Source: Paramacrobiotus metropolitanus (Eukaryota > Tardigrada > Eutardigrada > Parachela > Macrobiotidae). Taken from it: a DNA stretch of 64,000 bases. Each line of letters opens with the position of its first letter. Within the stretch, counting starts at the first letter, position 1. The stretch spans positions 2,418,001 through 2,482,000 of the forward strand of contig NW_026570221.1 in assembly GCF_019649055.1 (NCBI RefSeq), in the 5' to 3' direction. Below are positions 35,224 through 43,015 of this stretch, one piece after another. Below the pieces are notes generated by a model. That model saw nothing but the letters and a program-made list of their open reading frames with translations. It was not told the origin of the DNA and did no database searches. A program made the translations under genes and the position numbers.

Positions 35224-35979
35224 CTATATTAAGATATAGCCTGGCGTAAACAAACCTGAGTCTTCTGAAGTCGTTGAGTTGTCACTCGAACTCGTCCAGT
35301 CTGAATCTGAGTCACTGCTCTCATCGTTAACTGCAGCGCTCCTATCGAGTGGCCGCTCATCAACTCCATCTCCCTCAGATGAAAGGTCACCTTCGTCGCC
35401 CTGAGAATCGCTAAGTTTTTTCGTTTTCCGATTTTTGAGCAGAGGTTTGCTCGTTTTTTTTGCCTTGATTCCCAATTTCGCTGCGATTCTCGGATGACTG
35501 CGCGTTACTCGCACTTTCGGTGATGACCTTTGTTCATCGGAGTTCAATCTCCGATCATCTGGAACTGTTCCTTCGAGCTGATCGATCTCTTCCAAGCTCA
35601 TCAATCTGTTATTCTCGACCGGTGGACCTTCCTCACCAGTATCGAGTATATTTCCATCTTCTTTTGCTTCTGTTACTGGGTTTTGTTGCCCTGCTGAGAT
35701 CTTTTCGAGCTCCTCTTTGAACTTTTCCCATATTTCACCTCGATTCATTAGCATCTGTGCTATCTCATGAGCTCTTGGTGACCTTTCGTCATCTGTTTCG
35801 ATCATCTCCTCATCTCCAACTTCCTCATATCCGATGGGCCTTTTAGTCCCAATAAAGACACAGTTTGCATATAGATCTTCGGCGAGGAGTTCGTTGTTAG
35901 GAGTCATCTCGTACATGCACCATTTATCATCTCCTCGTTGAGGGTATTCAGCTCCATCTGGAACTGGTGCGAAGGTCAC
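35224..35979 (-). CDS. Linker segment 3, acidic, giant element
   Basis: About 240 codons, Glu/Asp/Ser-rich, ending in a run of Ser and Asp residues (SDSDSDWTSSSDNS) that meets the nested insertion. The last nine codons before the stop come from the nested element's terminal repeat. Removing the insertion at its GT-AG edges would fuse this frame directly to the RT ORF. Confidence 0.6.
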   Translation of the reverse strand: MTFAPVPDGAEYPQRGDDKWCMYEMTPNNELLAEDLYANCVFIGTKRPIGYEEVGDEEMIETDDERSPRAHEIAQMLMNRGEIWEKFKEELEKISAGQQNPVTEAKEDGNILDTGEEGPPVENNRLMSLEEIDQLEGTVPDDRRLNSDEQRSSPKVRVTRSHPRIAAKLGIKAKKTSKPLLKNRKTKKLSDSQGDEGDLSSEGDGVDERPLDRSAAVNDESSDSDSDWTSSSDNSTTSEDSGLFTPGYILI

Positions 35980-36379
35980 CTTTTTCTTGACCGGGTAACC
36001 AGCTGATCCAACTTCTCTTCGTTTTCGATATACTTTCAGTTATATCTGGCAGTAGAGGGAATTCCGCTTCCAACTTTTTCCAATACTTGTCAAAGGATTT
36101 TTCATTTCCTCTCTCCAACGCCTTATAGAACATTTCGAACAGCTCATATACTGGTTTACCGAGTCCGGTTGGGAAGATGATCGTTGTTCCTTCTCCCTTG
36201 TAGAGGTGATTCACGCGAAAGTCCCAGAATAGGTCGGTTCTAGCATTTTCCCACATAATTCCTTCATCAAATACTTCATTTATTTCTCGATCGAGTTTCG
36301 ATCGGAGATGCTTGACTTTCGGGTCCGATCTCCCTAAGTTCGCAATCAAGCTGTCGACGCTGTTATCCCAATGAAGCAA
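35948..36379 (-). CDS. Linker segment 2, giant element
   Basis: 143 codons following the repeat linker in a +1-shifted frame (LHWDNSVDSLIANLG continues the reading). Mixed charged and aromatic residues; no family recognised. It passes to the next segment with a further frame change near 35,960. Confidence 0.5.
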   Translation of the reverse strand: MLHWDNSVDSLIANLGRSDPKVKHLRSKLDREINEVFDEGIMWENARTDLFWDFRVNHLYKGEGTTIIFPTGLGKPVYELFEMFYKALERGNEKSFDKYWKKLEAEFPLLPDITESISKTKRSWISWLPGQEKGDLRTSSRWS

Positions 36380-37412
36380 TGATCTCCCTTGTTAAGATGA
36401 AGTTTCGAACGCAGGATAGCCATTCCTTATATCGCTGCCAATGGTAGCGTTCTATGTGCTGATTCCACATCGAGTTTGTCCGGCATATGCTTTTAACTTC
36501 TTTTTGAACATGATTTTTTATGTCATCGATCGCTGCGTTACATCTTAGCCAGATGGACAGATCATCTTGTTCAGCATCTCGACAGCATTTCTCACATTTC
36601 CATTGAGGTTGCACTCGACACGGATTCTCATTGTAACCGTGATGACAACTGCTAATACGTTCTTCCAGTGTCATTTTATCGAGGCAAGCAAACGGGTTGT
36701 CGCTGTCGTCAATTTCCGTATTCCAGAAACCGTGATTCGGTGTCCCTTTATCCTTGTCAGATGAGATTTCGATGATCTCCGGTTGTTTTTCGGTTCGATG
36801 ATCTCTCAGCTGTTCAATCGCTCCATCTCGTATATCGCTTAAGAGTATCTGTTCATCTTGTGTCATCTTTTTTGGAGCTTCTAATTTCTTTTCGAATTTC
36901 TTATCGTTCCAAACTTTGGCAACTTTTATTCCCAGTGCCTCTGGTACTGGGATAGACTTTGCTAACTCCATACCAGGTACGAGAGCTCGTTTCGCTTCGA
37001 TAGCTGCTTCCTTTTGTACAGCTGCTATCTGTTCCCTCGTCAACGGAGTTCCATCTTTCGTTCCCAGTGCCTCTGGTACTGGGATAACATCTTTATCAGT
37101 TGCCTTTTGATCATCTTTCGTCGTTCCCGGTGCCTCTGGTACTGGGAGAACGACGTTTGTCTGTTCTTTCGGTTTCACTGATGATCTCCCCAGTCGGGTC
37201 GAGATCTCCTTTTGGATGGCTGCCATCTGTTCAATTATCGACAGCTGAGCAGGTGAACCTCCCCTTCGTTGGTTGATCCTCTGCTTTCCCAGTGCCTCTG
37301 GTGCTGGGATAGCCTTTTGATCCGTTTTAGCTGCTTTTACAAGTCCGGTGACCTTTCCAGCTTGTACTTTTGATAGCTGATTTCGGCTCATCTTCAACTT
37401 CCTCCTCCCCAT
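36363..37412 (-). CDS. Protease-RT linker with four PVPEALG repeats, giant element
   Basis: The first half carries four near-identical copies of (I/V)PxPEAxG (IPAPEALG, VLPVPEAPG, VIPVPEALG, SIPVPEALG), 40-80 residues apart. The second half holds CRVQPQWKCEKCC, a cysteine cluster that could bind metal. This region lies where ordinary Gypsy elements pass directly from protease to reverse transcriptase. The role is unknown; the spaced repeats could be processing or docking sites. Confidence 0.65.
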   Translation of the reverse strand: MGRRKLKMSRNQLSKVQAGKVTGLVKAAKTDQKAIPAPEALGKQRINQRRGGSPAQLSIIEQMAAIQKEISTRLGRSSVKPKEQTNVVLPVPEAPGTTKDDQKATDKDVIPVPEALGTKDGTPLTREQIAAVQKEAAIEAKRALVPGMELAKSIPVPEALGIKVAKVWNDKKFEKKLEAPKKMTQDEQILLSDIRDGAIEQLRDHRTEKQPEIIEISSDKDKGTPNHGFWNTEIDDSDNPFACLDKMTLEERISSCHHGYNENPCRVQPQWKCEKCCRDAEQDDLSIWLRCNAAIDDIKNHVQKEVKSICRTNSMWNQHIERYHWQRYKEWLSCVRNFILTREIIASLG

Positions 37413-37641
37413 GACTATCGATCAGGACGAACTTTGTCGCCAGAAAATCATGTCCCAATAAATCTTGTACGTCATCTGTTTTCGGTCGTACATAGAAGGA
37501 GTGTTGACTGGTCCGTTTCCGCAATGTCACTGGTGCTACGCAGTAATGCGTCACGTTGAAGCCTGATGTCCCGCTGATTCCGTTAACTCGCACCAATCGA
37601 TCTGGTGGCAGCGGTAAACATGCAGTCCGTTCTTTTCGCAA
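37327..37641 (-). CDS. Aspartic protease C-terminal part, giant element
   Basis: Continues the protease with PLPPDRLVRVNGISGTSG and ends the domain with DLLGHDFLATK, the second conserved block (I/L-L-G-x-D-F) of retropepsins. It begins in a different frame from the DTG part; no convincing slippery site lies in the overlap, so a one-base indel in the GAAAAG run near 37,630 is the simplest explanation. Confidence 0.75.
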   Translation of the reverse strand: MRKERTACLPLPPDRLVRVNGISGTSGFNVTHYCVAPVTLRKRTSQHSFYVRPKTDDVQDLLGHDFLATKFVLIDSHGEEEVEDEPKSAIKSTSWKGHRTCKSS

Positions 37642-38402
37642 AACGGTCGGCTGATCAGCGATGTTTCCGCACCGGTATCCAACATCGCCAAGACCTTTAT
37701 GTCGCCAATTTTCACCACATGTGTATACGCTTCGATCCTTTTCGGCAGGTTATGTTTCGATCCATTTTGTACTTTAAGCGTGCGGATAGTACATTTAACT
37801 GGTATCAGCGATACAGATCCTGGATCCATATCGACTGCTGAAGATGGCACCTGCTCCTTCGCTAAGATGCTATTCTGCTTCAATATCGAACTCAGATGAT
37901 CGATTCTATGTGGGACATCGGTTCGGATATCGTAAAATTGTCTCTTTTTCCCATCTTTTGAGCTTTTTATCATCTCACACCCTTTTTTCTTTGCAGCTTT
38001 TTCGTCATTGATGATCTTTTCAGCTTCGTTTAGTTGCCCCTTCGCAACTTCCGTGTGATCTTTGATCACCTCGGAGATGGTCTGATGCAATGTCACATCA
38101 TCTGATTTATCACGCAGATGCTCAATGACCTCGTCTGTGATCTGATCAGCTCGTTTCAACTCATCTGCTTCACTTTCTTTCAGCTGATCTGGTGATCTCT
38201 CATATGTAACCATCTCATATCCGTTTTGTGTCATCCAGTCGATCACCTTCGCAGATACCTCGTTGTTCGTTTTCGTCGGGTCGATCTGTGAAGACATTCC
38301 ATCTGTTCGAACTGGTGACTTGTCATTGGGATCTTTTTGCAGTGCTTCGGTTAAGTCCCGTGACCTTTCAGTCGGTTTGATGGCAAATCCGCCACTTGGC
38401 AA
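37551..38402 (-). CDS. Aspartic protease N-terminal part, giant element
   Basis: The C-terminal third contains VLAMLDTGAETSLIS, the DTG active-site motif of retroviral-type aspartic proteases, which mature the polyprotein. The first 200 residues are charged linker. The upstream frame is continuous with the linker ORF apart from one TAG. The frame changes just after SRPFCEKNGL; the remainder of the protease is in the -1 frame. Confidence 0.8.
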   Translation of the reverse strand: MPSGGFAIKPTERSRDLTEALQKDPNDKSPVRTDGMSSQIDPTKTNNEVSAKVIDWMTQNGYEMVTYERSPDQLKESEADELKRADQITDEVIEHLRDKSDDVTLHQTISEVIKDHTEVAKGQLNEAEKIINDEKAAKKKGCEMIKSSKDGKKRQFYDIRTDVPHRIDHLSSILKQNSILAKEQVPSSAVDMDPGSVSLIPVKCTIRTLKVQNGSKHNLPKRIEAYTHVVKIGDIKVLAMLDTGAETSLISRPFCEKNGLHVYRCHQIDWCELTESAGHQAST

Positions 38403-38483
38403 CTTTTGTAACGGAACTTTTTCTCCGTAATTCGACGGTTTATCGGTTGGAGGAGCATTTCGGTTCTGGTCAACGAGTGTCTT

Positions 38484-39358
38484 CTAATACTCCATCTCGT
38501 TGAACACTGGGACGAGGTTTCTCCAGATTTGCTTCCGCTGTAGCGTAACTGCATCATCCAATGAGTCATCGGAGATCTGTTGTGCCCGTTCGCTCTCTTC
38601 AAGCTGCACTTTTCGCAGCGTCAGTTCCTTTTCCTGACCTTGTCCAACGATCTTTTTGTCGTTAGTTTTAGCGGCTGCACTTGCTCCCTGATCTCTCACT
38701 GGTGCTTTCCTTATAGGAAGTGGTTTTTCATCTATGCTGCCCACTGTGGCGTTCTGTTCTAACCACCTTTGTTTTAGTACCGTATCATCTTCATCTTCCG
38801 GACCATTCCCAAACTTCGTTCTCATCTCCGCATTCCGTTTAAGTAGGAATTCTCGGAATCTGGAATGTTGATCACTCTTCTTTTTTTCTTCCAATTTCTT
38901 CTTCAAGTTCGCCTTTCGAATGATCTCGTTACGTTGAGCGCGCCGTTCTTTTAGCTTTTCGGCGCTACATTTCCCTTTATTTGTCAACTGATCATCAGCA
39001 GTACCATTCTGCTGTGGTTTCGCAGTTCCATTCTGCGCAGGTGGTCCTTTCTTCACCTGTGATGGCATCTTTTGAGCCATCTCACTCACAGTACCATTCT
39101 GTGGTGACTTCGCAGTACCATTCTGCGGAAGTGGCCTTTTGTCCACTTGTGATGGCATCTTATGAACCATCTCCTTTGCTTGATGTGATGGCGTCTTATA
39201 AGCTATATCGCCTACAGTCCGATTCTGTGGCTGTGGTACTTTGCCCACTGATGATGGCATCTTATTAGCCATCTCTTTCGCAGTCCGATTCTGCGTTCCC
39301 CCTTCATCCGGTGGTTTCGGTTGCGGAGGATCAGTAGGCTCACCGGCACCTACTGATC
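38484..39358 (-). CDS. Gag-Pro linker ORF with PQNGT repeats, giant element
   Basis: This ORF occupies the -1 frame relative to Gag and is open from the frameshift site. Its N-terminal third holds four or five repeats of the KMPSQV...PQNGTA type; the rest is basic and charged (KKKLEEKKKSDQHSR). It ends at TAG 38484-38486, but the same frame continues open through the protease ORF, so stop readthrough or a single point mutation is implied. Confidence 0.7.
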
Positions 39359-39371
39359 TTGGCCGTTTCCC
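39308..39371 (-). promoter_or_regulatory. programmed -1 frameshift signal at the end of gag
   Basis: In transcript orientation the Gag-frame codons read CAG GGA AAC, giving the slippery heptamer G GGA AAC (39365-39371). After a 6-nt spacer comes a perfect 10-bp stem (GATCAGTAGG with CCTACTGATC, 39349-39358 and 39329-39338) enclosing a 10-nt loop. CCGGTG in the loop is complementary to CACCGG downstream (39308-39313), which would close an H-type pseudoknot. The downstream ORF is in the -1 frame, as required. The same heptamer is used by known retroviral gag-pro junctions. Confidence 0.88.
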
Positions 39372-40789
39372 TGGTCCAGCACCTGCTGTTGCTGGACTTG
39401 TTCGTTCCTCTGGTCAGCGCCGTTCGCGCCGCCATTGCCGTTATTATCGGCGCGTCCGTTGCCGCCGCCGTTCCGGTTGCCGTATCCGCCGCGTCCATTG
39501 CCGCGTCCTCTTCCGCGGAAGCCACCTCTTCCGCCGCCGTTATATCCGCCGCCGCCACCATTTCCATTGCCCTGACCGGCGCCGCCACTGTTCCCCTGTT
39601 TGAACGCGGCCCATCGCGCAACCAGGTCATAACCGTTCGCTACTGCTTGGCGCCAGCCGCCTTGGGCTCGCAGCCGTTCCCATTCTCGGGTGGCGAACAA
39701 GTTCGGGTTCCGGTTTGGTGGCATGCCAGCGAACATGCAGTTCTGTGCATCGTGGTTCCCGAATCCACAATTTTGACACAGCTGCACACCCTGGGCGATC
39801 CATCCATCAATTTGGCCAAATTTCCACTCGGTTCGAGAACCCTGTTGCGGCTGATAGTTGCCTCGGTTCTGCTGGTAGTTTCCTTGTCGGTAATTGGGCT
39901 GATAGTTGCCCTGCCCCTGATTTTGGTTAAAGTTGCCATTTCGTTGGCCACCATTCCAATTATTATTTCCGTTTCCATTTCCATAATTGGACCTTCTTTG
40001 ATTTTGGGGCGCCCCTCCCTTCAGGGGACTCGGCATCACATTTGCCGGGGCCATTCGCCTTGCCTGCGCCTGCGCTTGTATCGCGGCGACCATGGCGTAC
40101 GAGATCGGCTGCCCAGTTTGGCTGTCGATGAATGTCATCTCCTTGCGCGTTGGGGATGGTGATCTCGTCTGATAATCCACTGGAGACGGTGTGGCTGCAT
40201 ATTGCCTCTGTGCCATCTCAACCTGTCCCGAGCGGATGGTCACGTAACCCGGTTGATTACGTTGACCTTCGACCACCTTGTACTTGTCTTCGCCAGCTGC
40301 CCATGATCGGAAGAAGTCCTTGATCTCCGTTGGCGTTCTGAACCCCTTCGTTTTCAGCGCCTTATAGAGATCGTTATCGACTCTGCATCCATCGATAAGG
40401 AATGCAACTGCTTGCAATTCAGTGATGGCCTTCTTAGCCTTAAATTTCATGATCGCCTGATAGAACTGCTCGAGTGTCTCTTTTCCGGGTCTGAATTTCC
40501 TATTCATGGCCTCACGTAAGCCGAGGACTTCTTCGTTTCGATCTCCGAATTCATCTCTGAACTTGTTTAGCCATTCGGTGATTGTGTAAACTTCCTCTTC
40601 GGCTTCTTCGATGTCTCTTTCGCCGTCAAACCAGATCTTTGCTGGTCCTCTGACAGCACTGGCGATGTCGATCAGCATTTGATCATCAGTCATGTCGTAT
40701 GTCCGCTGTGTTTCTCTCACTAATCGGATCCATCCGCTTAACGCATCGCGGTTGCCGTCGAAAGTCGCAAGATCAGTTTCGCGACCCAT
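39350..40789 (-). CDS. Gag: capsid, N/Q/G-rich region, CCHC zinc knuckle, RGG tail
   Basis: 479 codons from ATG at 40789. Residues 1-170 fit the retrotransposon capsid pattern (FDGERD..., WLNKFRDEFGDRNEEVLGLREAMN, FLIDGCR). Residues 250-330 are dominated by Asn, Gln and Gly, a prion-like composition. The zinc knuckle CQNCGFGNHDAQNC (CX2CX4HX4C) follows, then a Gly/Arg-rich RGG tail and a Gln run. Gag packages the element RNA. The stop at 39350-39352 sits six codons past a canonical -1 slippery heptamer, so the next ORF is expected to be made as a Gag fusion. Confidence 0.9.
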   Translation of the reverse strand: MGRETDLATFDGNRDALSGWIRLVRETQRTYDMTDDQMLIDIASAVRGPAKIWFDGERDIEEAEEEVYTITEWLNKFRDEFGDRNEEVLGLREAMNRKFRPGKETLEQFYQAIMKFKAKKAITELQAVAFLIDGCRVDNDLYKALKTKGFRTPTEIKDFFRSWAAGEDKYKVVEGQRNQPGYVTIRSGQVEMAQRQYAATPSPVDYQTRSPSPTRKEMTFIDSQTGQPISYAMVAAIQAQAQARRMAPANVMPSPLKGGAPQNQRRSNYGNGNGNNNWNGGQRNGNFNQNQGQGNYQPNYRQGNYQQNRGNYQPQQGSRTEWKFGQIDGWIAQGVQLCQNCGFGNHDAQNCMFAGMPPNRNPNLFATREWERLRAQGGWRQAVANGYDLVARWAAFKQGNSGGAGQGNGNGGGGGYNGGGRGGFRGRGRGNGRGGYGNRNGGGNGRADNNGNGGANGADQRNEQVQQQQVLDQGNGQDQ

Positions 40790-40816
40790 GTTTCTGATGG
40801 ATCTGTTAAATTCTCG

Positions 40817-41083
40817 TTATCCTCGATTTTCGTTCCGATCTTCTCGTTGGTTGCGTTCGTTACGATATTCCTGGAAGAATCTTCCATCGTGTTCGTGCCG
40901 TGGAGAACGTGCATCCTGATTTACGCCGTCCTTGACTGATGTTTCGTCAGTCTGTTGAAATTGTGAAGGGTCACCGAAGTTCATATGTGGCTGGTGACTA
41001 CTTGATGGCTTCCTGTTATCCTTGGTTTCTTCATCTCCTTCTGTTTTCAGTCCCCCTGTGCCACCGCCCGTTCGCTGTGGCAT
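40817..41083 (-). CDS. Pre-Gag segment, hydrophilic, giant element
   Basis: Gly/Glu/Arg/Asn-rich 88-residue segment in the same frame as Gag, separated from it by one in-frame TAA (40817-40819) and 9 codons. The frame is open upstream as a -1 register of the coiled-coil ORF. It may be an N-terminal extension of Gag by readthrough, or simply decayed coding sequence. Confidence 0.5.
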   Translation of the reverse strand: MPQRTGGGTGGLKTEGDEETKDNRKPSSSHQPHMNFGDPSQFQQTDETSVKDGVNQDARSPRHEHDGRFFQEYRNERNQREDRNENRG

Positions 41084-42354
41084 CTCGAAATGGAAGCTCC
41101 CGCCTGCTTCTTGTGCCTTACTGTAGCTGGCGGGGGTGTGTCGGCAGCATCTCTCTTCGCACTTCCTGCTTGCAGAATTAGCTCTTCCCGGTGCTTATTT
41201 GTTACTTTCAGGCCCTTATTCTCATCTTCCAGACGTTTAATCCTAAGTTTGAGTTGTTCATTTTCCGTTTGCAGCTGATCTCGCTCCTGCTTGAGCATAT
41301 GGGCGAAATTCTGCCGCTGAGTCGTCTTCACATGTAACTCCTTTTCATCCGTTTCTCTCGCTCTAATCTGGTCAATTAGCTGATTCATTTGCTGTTCCAG
41401 TTGAGCATACGCATCAGCTGCCGATTTCAGTTGAGTTCTCGATCGGGTGACTTCATCTTGGTGAGTCATCACCGTTTGCGTCATATCGACCAGCTCCGTG
41501 TTGAGCTTTATGTTCTCGTCTGTCAGCTCACGGATCTTTTTCTGATGTTCTTTGCTTTCCACTTCGACTTTTGTCTCCTTCGTGTCTAATCGTCGTGCTT
41601 CATCTTCCCATCTTTGGCCCCATTCGGCCGCTTTCTGACCAGCTTCTTTGAGCTGCGCGTTCTCCTCCGTGACCTGCCTGATCTCATCTTTAAGTCGTTC
41701 TCCTTCAGTAGCTAGGAGCTCTCTCAGGTCTTGTGCCACTTTGAGAGCATCATCAGCTCGTTTCTGATGATCTTCCGATTCCCTTTGGAGAGTTTGAATA
41801 TCCTCGTCTTTAAGTTTCAGGTCATCTCTGAGCTTGAATATATCCTTATTCACCGCTGTCAATCGTTTGGTCGCTTCCGCTAATTTGTTTGCATATTTGT
41901 CTCGTTTCGCTTCAGCTTCATCTGCTTTTTTACGCAGTTCATCGCACTGATCCTTCAATTCGGCTATGTGCCGTGACCTTTCAGCTGTCTCTTCGGACAT
42001 GCTCTCGTTAAGTTCGTTTACAGCTATGTAGCCTTCTATCTCCCTATCATCGGCTATCTTCACCGACTCTTCCGCGATCTGTACTTGGCGTTGATAAACT
42101 TTCCACTCTTCCGCCGTATTCTCAAGGACAGCCTGTTGCTGTTCCAGTTCGTATATACGCGTCTGTAGCGATCCCACTTTGTTCTGATATTCTTGTTTCT
42201 TCTTAATGACTTGAGCTTCCTTTTCTTCCAATGAAGTCTCAAGTTCTCTGACTCGTCGTTTCAGGCTGGAAGTTGGGCTGTTCGGAGATGGAGATCGTAC
42301 ATTGACGATCTTTCCCGTCTGACTCCTTTCGATCAGACTCGGGGATCTCCTCAA
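41047..42354 (-). CDS. ORF1 long coiled coil, giant element
   Basis: About 430 residues of heptad-rich Glu/Lys/Gln/Leu sequence (for example KRRVRELETSLEEKEAQVIK and LKLKDEDIQTLQ), with no cysteine-rich or enzymatic region. It predicts a long rod-like coiled coil and corresponds to the coiled coil at 62.1-63.7 kb in the second copy. Such a protein upstream of Gag is unusual for Ty3/Gypsy elements. It could drive multimerisation or bind the cytoskeleton; neither can be shown here. The C-terminus overlaps the next frame. Confidence 0.75.
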   Translation of the reverse strand: MRRSPSLIERSQTGKIVNVRSPSPNSPTSSLKRRVRELETSLEEKEAQVIKKKQEYQNKVGSLQTRIYELEQQQAVLENTAEEWKVYQRQVQIAEESVKIADDREIEGYIAVNELNESMSEETAERSRHIAELKDQCDELRKKADEAEAKRDKYANKLAEATKRLTAVNKDIFKLRDDLKLKDEDIQTLQRESEDHQKRADDALKVAQDLRELLATEGERLKDEIRQVTEENAQLKEAGQKAAEWGQRWEDEARRLDTKETKVEVESKEHQKKIRELTDENIKLNTELVDMTQTVMTHQDEVTRSRTQLKSAADAYAQLEQQMNQLIDQIRARETDEKELHVKTTQRQNFAHMLKQERDQLQTENEQLKLRIKRLEDENKGLKVTNKHREELILQAGSAKRDAADTPPPATVRHKKQAGASISRCHSERAVAQGD

Positions 42355-42679
42355 AAGGTGTCAATCCCTGACCTCGATCCGCTTCCTTCATCGCGGTTTT
42401 AAATGACATATTCAATGTCATCTCGTCTTCAGTGAAGTATGATTCTTCATTCCCGCGATTGGACATCATCTCATCAGATGCCATCGGACTCTCGAAGATA
42501 TCCTCGGTTGTTGTTTCATCTCCCAGTGTGAGATCGTCCAACCTGAGTTCGTTGAGATCATCTGATGTGATCTTTTGCTGCTCGGTAAAATCAGTTTTAA
42601 CCAGGTTATCCTTCTTATCCTGGTCGGATATATCCTTTTGCGATGTCAGATCCATCTCCGCAGCTCTTTCCGAGTTCAT
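42239..42679 (-). CDS. ORF1 acidic middle segment, giant element
   Basis: Asp/Glu-rich segment with YFTEDEMTLNMSFKTAMKEA, paralleled in the second copy by YTDDEDETTVQTSFHTAMKEA. It overlaps the previous and next segments in different frames, so ORF1 is broken here at least twice by apparent indels, or the segments are separate overlapping proteins. Confidence 0.6.
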   Translation of the reverse strand: MNSERAAEMDLTSQKDISDQDKKDNLVKTDFTEQQKITSDDLNELRLDDLTLGDETTTEDIFESPMASDEMMSNRGNEESYFTEDEMTLNMSFKTAMKEADRGQGLTPFEEIPESDRKESDGKDRQCTISISEQPNFQPETTSQRT

Positions 42680-42969
42680 TCCTTTTGGTGACCTGCTTGT
42701 GCCGCAGGCGCGGGAGATCGTTTGAGATCATTGCTGGAGCTCTCATGACCCGACACTGCTTCGAGTGCCTTCTGATATGTCATGTCGGAGCCTCGAGAGT
42801 CTTTCCTCTCAAAGGCTTTAGGTGCTCGAGTGGCCCGTTCATGTGCGACTGGGCGTGTGTACGAGTTAAAATCCTTCTCATAAGGGTTGGGTGCGCCTTG
42901 CTTTGAGCCTCGGGAGCCTCGGCTCCCTTGGCTGCTGTTAGATGTCGGTTCGATGATTTCTTTATCCAT
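42676..42969 (-). CDS. ORF1 N-terminal segment, giant element
   Basis: From ATG at 42969. The segment carries NPYEKDFNSYTRPVAHERATRA and RKDSRGSDMTYQKAL, which match the start of the second copy's ORF1 (61,820) nearly position by position. Conservation between diverged copies implies that this N-terminal motif matters. It is basic, Ser/Gly-rich and has no known domain. The frame ends at 42676 and the next segment is in another frame. Confidence 0.7.
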   Translation of the reverse strand: MDKEIIEPTSNSSQGSRGSRGSKQGAPNPYEKDFNSYTRPVAHERATRAPKAFERKDSRGSDMTYQKALEAVSGHESSSNDLKRSPAPAAQAGHQKE

Positions 42970-43015
42970 GGTGATCGGATAACTGAGACGCACCTGTTGG
43001 TTTTGCTCACACACA

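Larger units (their letters stand above)
34010..35255 (+). mobile_element. nested, internally deleted LTR element (TRIM-like)
   Basis: A plus-strand element inserted in the minus-strand giant element. It has a 5' LTR (34010-34452), a primer-binding site, about 730 bp of internal DNA, a polypurine tract (AAGAAGGGAGGAATG) and then only the first 56 bp of a 3' LTR. The base triplet CTG flanks both edges. Two short ORFs survive, one ending in a KKGGM-type polyprotein tail. It has no protease, RT or integrase. Confidence 0.8.

Noticed and set aside
37551-37641. Second programmed -1 frameshift inside the protease
   Set aside because: The shift direction fits, but no X XXY YYZ heptamer occurs in frame in the overlap and the break lies inside a folded domain.
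39359-40162. 267-codon plus-strand ORF rich in Ala, Val and Ile
   Set aside because: It is the antisense shadow of the Asn/Gln/Gly-rich Gag coding region.
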